Shown one piece after another: positions 8,668-16,446 of a stretch of 64,000 nucleotides of DNA; positions within the stretch are counted from its first letter, which is position 1; each line of letters starts with the position of its first letter. The translations under genes and the position numbers were made by a program. The notes under the pieces were generated by a model that was not told the DNA's origin, ran no database searches, and saw nothing but the letters and a program-made list of their open reading frames with translations. The DNA lies in the NCBI RefSeq assembly GCF_900109365.1, contig NZ_FNZR01000002.1, positions 434,001 to 498,000 of the forward strand. Reading direction: 5' to 3'. This DNA comes from Parapedobacter koreensis (GTDB taxonomy: Bacteria; Bacteroidota; Bacteroidia; Sphingobacteriales; Sphingobacteriaceae).

Positions 8668-8969
8668 TTACACTTACGCATTTTCTTGTTGTCGGCGCAT
8701 GCCTGTTTTCAACAGGTTTATATGCCGTATTGTCCCGCCGCAACGCCCTATTGGTACTGGTGGGCATCGAACTGATGATCAATGCCGCAATCGTAAACCT
8801 TGTGGCCTTCGGCCGCTACGACAAATCGCTCTACGGTGGGCAGGTCTTTGCGCTTTTTGCTATCGTGCTGGCCGCTGCGGCCGTAGCTGTTGCATTGGCC
8901 ATCATCCTGAATGTGTACAAATTTTACAAATCGGTTAACCCCGAAGATATCAGCAACTTAAAAGATTAA
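8664..8969 (+). CDS. nuoK: NADH-quinone oxidoreductase subunit K
   Basis: NuoK is a small antiporter-like membrane subunit (MrpC-related). The 101 residues form three hydrophobic helices. The conserved glutamate sits in LVGIELMINAAIVNLVAF (helix 2), and a second acidic/histidine-proximal position lies in helix 3. The start overlaps the nuoJ stop (ATGA). nuoL follows 12 bases after. Confidence 0.95.
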   Translation: MITLTHFLVVGACLFSTGLYAVLSRRNALLVLVGIELMINAAIVNLVAFGRYDKSLYGGQVFALFAIVLAAAAVAVALAIILNVYKFYKSVNPEDISNLKD

Positions 8970-8981
8970 AGAAAGACAACA

Positions 8982-11027
8982 TTGCCTGCATACACGCTGA
9001 CATATCCGCTATTGGCTGCCTTATCGGCGGTATTGTTGCCTTTCGCTGCCTTTTTATTAACTGCCGTATTGGGTAAAAAAGCCAAGCATGGAACGATTTC
9101 CATTGTTGCCATTTCACTGAGTTTGTTGGCTGCGGGATATGCATTCACGCAAGTGTGGGGGAATACCCCCATCCACATCCAATGGCATTGGTTTACCATT
9201 GGCCGCCACGCCTTCCATGTGGGGCTATTATTGGACAACATGGCGGTATTGATGCTGGTACTGGTTTGCCTTATTGCTTTGCCTGTGCACTGCTACTCCA
9301 TCGCCTACATGAGGGGCGACCCCGGCATCCACCGCTACTGGGCTTACCTCAGCTTGTTCTGCTTTGCCATGCTTGGCCTGGTGGTAGCTGACAACCTGTT
9401 GCTCATGTACATTTGCTGGGAGCTTGTGGGCTTCGCCTCCTACCTGCTCATCGGCTTTTGGTATACCCGGGATGCGGCCGTCCAGGCCAACAAAAAAGCA
9501 TTTATCGTCAACCGTATCGGCGACATCGGTTTCCTTCTCGGCATTGCCATCCTGCACAGTAGCTTTGGCACGTTGGACATCCAGGCGCTTTTCGGTCCGC
9601 AGGGGCTGCTTACAGCACCGATGGGGGCAGACACACCAGCCATTGCCGCAGAAGGCACCATCACTTCCGGCTGGCTCACCGTGGCAGGGCTTGCTTTTTT
9701 CCTTGGCACGATGGCCAAATCGGCACAGTTTCCCTTGCACGTGTGGCTGCCTGATGCCATGGAAGGGCCTACATCGGTGTCGTCACTCATCCACGCCGCC
9801 ACCATGGTCGCCGCAGGTGTATTCCTGCTCGCCCGTGTATTTCCGATCTTCGATGATACCACGCTGTTGGTCATTACCACCACGGGCACCGTCACGGCCT
9901 TTGCTGCTGCTTACTTTGCGCTCGCCCAATACGACATTAAAAAAATATTGGCCTTCTCCACCATCTCGCAACTGGGGTTCATGATGGTTGGCATCGGTAT
10001 CGGTATGTACCACGTAGCATTGTTCCACCTGGTCACCCATGCCTTCTTCAAATGCTTGCTATTCCTTTCGGCAGGGGCCATCATCCACGGGATGCAGCAT
10101 GCCAAGGAAAAGCACCAGCTGGATATCGACCCGCAGGACATCCGCCACATGGGCGGGCTGCGTAGGCATATGCCCCTGACATTCACCACCATGCTCATCG
10201 CCTCACTCGCGCTGGCGGGATTCCCGTTTACCGCAGGTTACCTTTCCAAGGATGCCTTGCTTGTCCATGCTTTCGAATGGGCAGCCTTACATGGAGAAGC
10301 GGCCATTGCCATTCCTTTGGTGCTGGTCATCGTGAGCATATTGACCAGCTTTTACATTTTCCGTCTGTTGGCCAAGGTATTTTTCGCCCGCCCGTCCGTA
10401 TTGGCCAATAACGACATCCACATACATGAGGCATCGCGCTGGATGCTGGCCCCGATGGCGTTCCTCGCCTTTTGCTCGCTCTTCCCCATATTCACATTCC
10501 ATCCGCTGAACGATGGCCAGGTGTGGCTGCTGCACGGGCTTGTCGCTGAGGCACCTACGTTGCCGCCCCTCCGGCCGCTGCACATCCTCGTGCCTGCCCT
10601 GGCTACGGCGGCGACGCTGGTCATGGCTACCCTTGCTTGGCGCTGGTATGTCAACGGACACTACCCAATCAGGACAAAGGGTGTATTGTACCGCCTATCG
10701 GAGCGCCAGGGCTACCTGAATGAGCTGTATGATGCCATCATTGTCCGCCCGTTGCTAAAACTGTCACTCTTGTTGTTGTGGATAGATCACCACGTTGTGG
10801 ACGGTGCCATAAACGGCATGGCTACGGCTGGGCGATCCCTTGCCGGTATAGCCGCATGGATAGACTACCACCTTGTGGATGGCCTCATCCGTTTGGTGGG
10901 TAACCTCGCCTGGGGGGCTGGCCATGTGCTGCGGCGATCGCAGACCGGCCGGGTGCAGCAATACGTTGCCCTGGTATTTTTTATTGTTTTGGTGATTTTG
11001 CTTTATCATATATTCGCACAAGCATGA
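8982..11027 (+). CDS. nuoL: NADH-quinone oxidoreductase subunit L
   Basis: NuoL is the largest antiporter-like pump subunit, with a long lateral helix. The 681 residues show the proton-channel core: ICWELVGFASYLLIGFWYTRD with the key Glu, FLGTMAKSAQFPLHVWLPDAMEGPTSVSSLIHAATMVAAGV with the key Lys, and AQYDIKKILAFSTISQLGFMM. The start is TTG at 8982, preceded by an AAAGAAAG purine stretch; no ATG fits. The C-terminal tail repeats a small unit, IDHHVVDGAINGM then IDYHLVDGLIRLV. The stop overlaps the nuoM ATG by four bases. Confidence 0.95.
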   Translation: MPAYTLTYPLLAALSAVLLPFAAFLLTAVLGKKAKHGTISIVAISLSLLAAGYAFTQVWGNTPIHIQWHWFTIGRHAFHVGLLLDNMAVLMLVLVCLIALPVHCYSIAYMRGDPGIHRYWAYLSLFCFAMLGLVVADNLLLMYICWELVGFASYLLIGFWYTRDAAVQANKKAFIVNRIGDIGFLLGIAILHSSFGTLDIQALFGPQGLLTAPMGADTPAIAAEGTITSGWLTVAGLAFFLGTMAKSAQFPLHVWLPDAMEGPTSVSSLIHAATMVAAGVFLLARVFPIFDDTTLLVITTTGTVTAFAAAYFALAQYDIKKILAFSTISQLGFMMVGIGIGMYHVALFHLVTHAFFKCLLFLSAGAIIHGMQHAKEKHQLDIDPQDIRHMGGLRRHMPLTFTTMLIASLALAGFPFTAGYLSKDALLVHAFEWAALHGEAAIAIPLVLVIVSILTSFYIFRLLAKVFFARPSVLANNDIHIHEASRWMLAPMAFLAFCSLFPIFTFHPLNDGQVWLLHGLVAEAPTLPPLRPLHILVPALATAATLVMATLAWRWYVNGHYPIRTKGVLYRLSERQGYLNELYDAIIVRPLLKLSLLLLWIDHHVVDGAINGMATAGRSLAGIAAWIDYHLVDGLIRLVGNLAWGAGHVLRRSQTGRVQQYVALVFFIVLVILLYHIFAQA

Positions 11028-12628
11028 ACCCGCATTTATTGACCATACTGATATTTTTGCCATTGGCCGCTGCCACGTCGATGTTGCTTGTGCCATCGGC
11101 CAAAAAGGCTGCCTATAAGTACATGGCGCTCACCACGGGACTGCTGCAGCTGGTGCTGAGCGGGGCGATGTACCACCTCTTCCATCCAAAGGGAGCAGGC
11201 ATCACCGACGAACGGCTGTACCAGTTTGTAGACCATGTACCTTGGATACGGCTGGACATGGGAAGCCTCGGCCGATTGGAAATCGATTATTTCATTGGGG
11301 TAGATGGCCTCTCCATGCCTTTTCTTTTTCTTACATCGCTGGTGATGCTCATTGCCATCGGGGCATCATGGCATGTGCAAAAGCGTGTAAAAGGCTATTT
11401 CATCCTGCTCATGGTACTCGACATGGCCGTGATGGGGGTCTTCTCCGCCCTGGATTTTTTCCTGTTTTACATCTTCTACGAGTTGATGTTGCTTCCCTTG
11501 TATTTCCTCATCGGCATCTGGGGTGGGGCGCGGCGCGAATATGCAGCCATCAAATTTTTCCTGTATACCCTGTTTGGTTCGGTGTTTATGCTCCTTATCA
11601 TCGTGGGGCTTTATTTTTCGGTAATCAATCCCGAAACCGGCGCGCACACGTTCAACATGCTGCACATGATGGATGCGGCCAATTACGTCCCCGATTCGCT
11701 GTTTTCAGCGATCGCCCAGCGGGAACTGTTCGGCATGCCGGCCCGGCTGCTGGGCTTTATCGTCCTGTTCATCGCCTTTGCCATTAAGGTACCCATCGTA
11801 CCGCTGCATACGTGGCTGCCGGATGCGCACGTGGAGGCCCCTACCCCCGTATCCATCATCCTTGCGGGGATCCTGCTCAAAATCGGCGGATACGGCATCT
11901 TACGGGTTTGCCTCAGCATTTTTCCCGATGCGGCGCTGCAATCGGCATGGTGGCTCGGGCTCATCGGCGTCGTGTCCATCACCTATGGAGCATTGGTAGC
12001 CCTTGCCCAGCGTGATCTGAAACGCATGATCGCCTATTCGTCTGTATCCCACATGGGCTTTGTGTTGCTCGGCATAGCTTCCCTCACCGCGGCGGGTACT
12101 GCAGGGGCGGTATTCCAGATGATCAGCCACGGCTTCCTGTCGGCCGCGCTGTTTTTCCTCGTGGGCATGTTATACGATCGGGTGCATGACCGTGACATCT
12201 ACCATTTCCGGGGACTGGCAAGCTTGATGCCCCGGTTTACGGTATTCGTGGCTATCGCATTTTTTGCATCCCTGGGTCTACCCGGATTTTCGGCATTCAT
12301 TGGGGAAGCTTTCGTCATCATCGGGGCTTTCAATGCCGAGAGCATACATGGTCTACTGCCACGGTGGATGGCCATCAGCGGCTCAGTGGGTATCCTGCTA
12401 AGCGCCGCATATTTCCTCTGGACACTGCAACGGATGTTTTTCGGACAGCCCCGCCTCAAGGGGGGGGTGGAGTGGGCAGCAGCCCTCTCCGACGCTTCTC
12501 CCCGCGAAACGCTCATCATGGTACCTATGCTCGCGTTGGCATTCCTATTGGGGATATACCCGGCCTTAGCATTGGACAACATCAATGCCTCCGTGCTGGC
12601 GTTGGTAGAATTAGTGACAGGGAACTAA
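11024..12628 (+). CDS. nuoM: NADH-quinone oxidoreductase subunit M
   Basis: NuoM is the second antiporter-like proton-pump subunit. The 534 residues contain about 14 membrane segments. Landmarks are FYIFYELMLLPLYFLIGIWGG (key Glu in helix 5), FAIKVPIVPLHTWLPDAHVEAPTPVSIILAGILLKIGGYG (key Lys) and ALAQRDLKRMIAYSSVSHMGFVLLG. It is coupled to nuoL by an ATGA overlap. Confidence 0.96.
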   Translation: MNPHLLTILIFLPLAAATSMLLVPSAKKAAYKYMALTTGLLQLVLSGAMYHLFHPKGAGITDERLYQFVDHVPWIRLDMGSLGRLEIDYFIGVDGLSMPFLFLTSLVMLIAIGASWHVQKRVKGYFILLMVLDMAVMGVFSALDFFLFYIFYELMLLPLYFLIGIWGGARREYAAIKFFLYTLFGSVFMLLIIVGLYFSVINPETGAHTFNMLHMMDAANYVPDSLFSAIAQRELFGMPARLLGFIVLFIAFAIKVPIVPLHTWLPDAHVEAPTPVSIILAGILLKIGGYGILRVCLSIFPDAALQSAWWLGLIGVVSITYGALVALAQRDLKRMIAYSSVSHMGFVLLGIASLTAAGTAGAVFQMISHGFLSAALFFLVGMLYDRVHDRDIYHFRGLASLMPRFTVFVAIAFFASLGLPGFSAFIGEAFVIIGAFNAESIHGLLPRWMAISGSVGILLSAAYFLWTLQRMFFGQPRLKGGVEWAAALSDASPRETLIMVPMLALAFLLGIYPALALDNINASVLALVELVTGN

Positions 12629-12641
12629 CAATGTGCGTACA

Positions 12642-14132
12642 ATGACCGAATTGCTGCCCCATATCACCGATAAGCTAGATCATATACTCGCCGGCCTTCC
12701 CATGCTGCTGCCCGAATTGGTTTTGGCCGTGGCGTTCCTTGCGACCATAGCGTCCGGGCTGTTCGTTGATCACCATTGGCGGAACGGCTCATATGTGGTC
12801 ACCACCGCAGGGATTGTACTCACTGGGATATACGGCGCATTGCAACTCGCATTGCCCACGGTAGATGATCTGCTATTTGGGATGGCAACGATGGATGCCC
12901 TCGGCCAGTACGTCCGCATCCTTACCTCAGCCGTTTGCTTGCTATTCGTGCTGTTTGTAAAGGCAAATCCCGGATTCAATGCACATCGTAAGAAGACATC
13001 CGATCTATACAGCATCCTGCTCGCTGTGCACATCGGGCTCAACCTCATGGGAATGGCCACGAACTGGCTGATGGTCTTTGTGGCCATTGAAATGGTGTCC
13101 ATCGGTTCCTACCTCATGGTGGGATACCTCTCGAACGAAGCACGGCAGACCGAAGCCGCCATGAAGTACGTGCTGTTTGGCTCCGTATGCTCGGCCGTGA
13201 TGCTATACGGCCTGTCGTTCCTGTACGGTTTCACGGGTGACCTTGATTTTACATCCGCCGCACATATCCGCGGATTGGCGGGTACCGCGCCATTGCTTAC
13301 CGCCACGGCGCTGCTGTTCGTCTTCACGGGCATCGGCTTCAAGCTATCATTTGTGCCCTTCCATTTTTGGACACCCGATGTATACCAAGGTGCACCTACA
13401 CCGGTGACGGCCTTCCTCTCCACTGCACCAAAAATCGCCGGGATCGCTTTGTTGTCGCGTATCATGTATGCTTGGCCCGCCGATAGTGCCGCCTTCCAAT
13501 ACGTGCAGACGCTTGTGCTGGTATCCGCCATAGCCACCATGCTGCTCGGCAACCTCGCCGCACTCCGCCAGACCAACGTGAAGCGGATGATGGCCTACTC
13601 ATCCATTGGCCATACCGGCTTCCTCATGATGGCGGTGTTGGCCTATTCATCTGGCGAATATGCTATACTCTTGTTTTACCTTGCTGTATATGCACTGATG
13701 AACATGGGCGTATTCATACTCGCCGATTATATTGAAGCACGTACCGGTGCCACCAATGTGAGCGAGTACCGCGGGCTGGGCAAAACCCTACCCACAGCCT
13801 TCGTCAGCTTCGTCATCCTGCTGATATCCCTCACCGGTTTACCCCCTACCGCTGGATTCATCGCCAAGCTATTTGTATTCAGCGCGGTATTCAGCAACTG
13901 GCAGCTCACTGGCAATACGGGCATGGTGCTGCTGCTCATTGTTGGTGCGCTTACTACAGTCCTTTCGCTGTTTTACTACTTCAAAGTGCCGCTGAATGCA
14001 TTCCTGCGAACATCGGAGGACGCCAGGGAAATCAGACCTGCGCGTACCTATGTCGTGGTGCTAGCCACCCTGATTACGGCGGCTGTACTGTTGCTGGGTA
14101 TTTTCCCGGGCTGGTTGGTGGATCTATTCTAA
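12642..14132 (+). CDS. nuoN: NADH-quinone oxidoreductase subunit N
   Basis: NuoN is the third antiporter-like pump subunit, next to NuoK. The product of about 496 residues is highly hydrophobic. It carries MVFVAIEMVSIGSYLMVGYL (key Glu), FVPFHFWTPDVYQGAPTPVTAFLSTAPKIAGIALL (key Lys) and RQTNVKRMMAYSSIGHTGFLMMA. The ATG at 12642 is preferred; an in-frame GTG at 12633 would add three residues. It is the last gene of the nuo unit. Convergent with the next gene; no clear terminator is seen in the 107-base gap. Confidence 0.94.
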   Translation: MTELLPHITDKLDHILAGLPMLLPELVLAVAFLATIASGLFVDHHWRNGSYVVTTAGIVLTGIYGALQLALPTVDDLLFGMATMDALGQYVRILTSAVCLLFVLFVKANPGFNAHRKKTSDLYSILLAVHIGLNLMGMATNWLMVFVAIEMVSIGSYLMVGYLSNEARQTEAAMKYVLFGSVCSAVMLYGLSFLYGFTGDLDFTSAAHIRGLAGTAPLLTATALLFVFTGIGFKLSFVPFHFWTPDVYQGAPTPVTAFLSTAPKIAGIALLSRIMYAWPADSAAFQYVQTLVLVSAIATMLLGNLAALRQTNVKRMMAYSSIGHTGFLMMAVLAYSSGEYAILLFYLAVYALMNMGVFILADYIEARTGATNVSEYRGLGKTLPTAFVSFVILLISLTGLPPTAGFIAKLFVFSAVFSNWQLTGNTGMVLLLIVGALTTVLSLFYYFKVPLNAFLRTSEDAREIRPARTYVVVLATLITAAVLLLGIFPGWLVDLF

Positions 14133-14239
14133 ACCGATATCGCACGCACGCTATTACTGATTTACAACCCGTAAACAGGCATCTTGAAGATGGAACCGAA
14201 AGCTGCGGCAGTTGGTCTTACTTAAACAGTGAACCGCTG

Positions 14240-15550
14240 TTAGTCCGGTACTACCGCCCAAATGGTATTTGCGGCATCATCTGCCACCAATAGGTAACCT
14301 CGCTTCGTAAACGTCACCCCTACGGGACGGCCATATACTTCACCTTTTTCCGTGTCAGCAATAAAGCCCGAGAGGAAATCCTCCGGCATCCCGGTGGGCT
14401 TGCCGTTTTCAAAAGGCACATACAAGATCTTGTAGCCCACAAGCGCCGACCGGTTCCATGAGCCATGCTGGCCGATGTAAGCCCCCGGCCGGAATCCTTT
14501 ATGCTTGCTGAAGGCCAGCCCAAGGGATGCGGTGTGCGAGCCCAGGGCATAATCCGGTACTATGCTCTTTTCAATCAGTTCCTTACGCTCCCCTTTCCAG
14601 TTCGGATCGGGATGCGACCCCCAATAGGCGAAGGGCCACCCGTAAAAGCCACCCTCCTGCACGGCGGTTATGTAATCCGGCACCAGCGCATCGCCCAGTT
14701 CATCCCGCTCGTTGACGGCCGTCCACAGGGCTCCCGTTTGCGGCTCCCAATCCATTCCTACAGGGTTTCGGAGGCCGGATGCAAAAACATGCTCACCGGT
14801 GCCGTCGGGATTAACCTCCAGGATATTGGCCCGCCGTACCTCATGCTCCATGCCATTTTCGCCGACATTGCTGCCCGAACCGACTGATATATAAATCTTA
14901 CTCCCGTCTGCATTGGCAATGATGTTGCGCGTCCAATGGTTGTTGTATCCACCCGCCGGTAAATCCAGTAGCTTTTCTCCCTCCGCAACAATGCTCAATG
15001 CTGCCGGATCGTAAGGAAATCGCCACAGTCCATCCGTATTGGCCACGTAGAAGTGGCTGCCCAATACCAGCATGCCGAAGGGCTGGTTGAGGCCATCCAG
15101 ATACACGCGCTGCACATCCGGCTTGGCATCGCCATCGGTATCCCGGAAAAGGATGATTTGGTGGGAGCTCACTTCCAGGTTTTCATTTTGCGACCGAGCT
15201 TTTCCGCTGACCAAATCCTTGATGCGATCTACGCCACGCTTCACTGTGCGCGCCTCCGAAACGAAAATATCACCATTCGGTGCCTCATAGATCCACCGGG
15301 GGCTGTTCAGACCCTCAACAAACCTGACAACCTTGTATCCTTCCGGAGCAGTGGGTGTCTTCCCTTCCGGCCAACCGACCACCTTGGACAGCTTGGTTTC
15401 GGATGGCGTAGCCATCGGTGCTGGTAAGTTTACGTCCTTTCCATACTCGACAACCGCTTGGGCATACAAATGCGATGTTGCATAAATCAATGCGGATACC
15501 CCTAAAATCGAATATTTGCAAAATGTGGCTATTGATCTTCGTGATTCCAT
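14240..15550 (-). CDS. PQQ-dependent sugar (sorbosone-type) dehydrogenase, secreted
   Basis: The 436-residue product has an N-terminal signal peptide (about 1-32, ending LYAQA). A six-bladed beta-propeller of the soluble glucose/sorbosone dehydrogenase family follows. Recognisable parts are GLNSPRWIYEAPNGDIFVSEA, GGYNNHWTRNIIANADGSKIYISVGSGSNVG, ASGLRNPVGMDWEP, VNERDELGDALVPDYITAVQEGGFYGWPFAYWG and GRPVGVTFTKRGYLLVADD. Such enzymes oxidise aldoses or sorbosone using PQQ and Ca2+ in the periplasm. The ATG at 15550 is chosen because it starts the signal peptide; the frame stays open 78 bases further upstream. Substrate is not deducible, and no pqq genes are in the window. Confidence 0.88.
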   Translation of the reverse strand: MESRRSIATFCKYSILGVSALIYATSHLYAQAVVEYGKDVNLPAPMATPSETKLSKVVGWPEGKTPTAPEGYKVVRFVEGLNSPRWIYEAPNGDIFVSEARTVKRGVDRIKDLVSGKARSQNENLEVSSHQIILFRDTDGDAKPDVQRVYLDGLNQPFGMLVLGSHFYVANTDGLWRFPYDPAALSIVAEGEKLLDLPAGGYNNHWTRNIIANADGSKIYISVGSGSNVGENGMEHEVRRANILEVNPDGTGEHVFASGLRNPVGMDWEPQTGALWTAVNERDELGDALVPDYITAVQEGGFYGWPFAYWGSHPDPNWKGERKELIEKSIVPDYALGSHTASLGLAFSKHKGFRPGAYIGQHGSWNRSALVGYKILYVPFENGKPTGMPEDFLSGFIADTEKGEVYGRPVGVTFTKRGYLLVADDAANTIWAVVPD

Positions 15551-15662
15551 AATGTCCGTGACTAAATCCAATGACCCGATTACACGAAAGCCAACAACTG
15601 GCTGTCGCAAATGTTTGTCATCATCCATTGTGGATTTGACACGGCATATGGTGAGGCGGCGA

Positions 15663-16442
15663 TTACAGTAGTATGGCTTTCAGGATAGCCTGTGCACGAT
15701 CGCCCCAGTTTTTCAAGCTAGCTTCCAACTGCGTACGCAACTCGCGGTAATTCAAGGCTTTGCCCTTTTTTGGCATTTCCAGTTCCTTGGCTGTCACTGG
15801 CCTGTCCTCCACTTTGGTGGCGAAATAGGTCGTATTCTCGTAGGGCAATGCTACGCCCAGAATCAGGCCGGGTAAACCAGTAAATGATTCCGGACCTCCT
15901 GCCACCGGAATCTGGTCGGTATAAAACGCGACGACGTAAACCGAATCGAGCACAAGCGCATTGGCACGCCGGCATTCATAACCGGCAATCTCACGGGTCT
16001 CATTGGTGAGCCGCCATTGGATGCGCCTCGTGCTGTCCGTAATCAAGTACGTCTCCTCGTAAATACTTTTCTGGCTGGTACTTTGTCCCGTCAACAAATC
16101 GGTAAAAATGGTATTTCCCATATCGACGGATGGATCGCTGCCAAAAAAACCGGTATTGCTGCCCGGGGCCGCATGGGGCCAAAACCGCGTCTTCCCTTGG
16201 CCAAATGCCAGGCTGTATTTGAATGATTTGAATTGCGGATTGGCTTTCTGGTATTGCTCAAAAGCCTGCTCCATAAATGAATTGCCGCCTATCTGGTTTT
16301 TGATCTTCGCGTACATATTTACCCGTTTTTCAAATTCGACGACACCGCTCTCGACAAAGCGGGCATACTGCGCCCGCAGCGGTTGGGAGGCGACCATCAA
16401 CGTAAATAAACAGGATAACAGGTGAACTATCTTCGTTTTCAT
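15663..16442 (-). CDS. GLPGLI-family secreted protein
   Basis: The 259-residue product has a signal peptide (MKTKIVHLLSCLFTLMVASQ, cut near LRAQ). The diagnostic GLPGLI motif is at residues 189-194, in the context PVAGGPESFTGLPGLILGV. The family is restricted to Bacteroidota and has no established biochemical function. It typically lies next to an outer-membrane receptor, as here: it begins four bases after the stop of the upstream receptor gene. The ATG at 16442 is chosen over the one at 16466 because it begins the signal peptide and does not overlap the receptor. Confidence 0.93.
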   Translation of the reverse strand: MKTKIVHLLSCLFTLMVASQPLRAQYARFVESGVVEFEKRVNMYAKIKNQIGGNSFMEQAFEQYQKANPQFKSFKYSLAFGQGKTRFWPHAAPGSNTGFFGSDPSVDMGNTIFTDLLTGQSTSQKSIYEETYLITDSTRRIQWRLTNETREIAGYECRRANALVLDSVYVVAFYTDQIPVAGGPESFTGLPGLILGVALPYENTTYFATKVEDRPVTAKELEMPKKGKALNYRELRTQLEASLKNWGDRAQAILKAILL

Positions 16443-16446
16443 AGCG

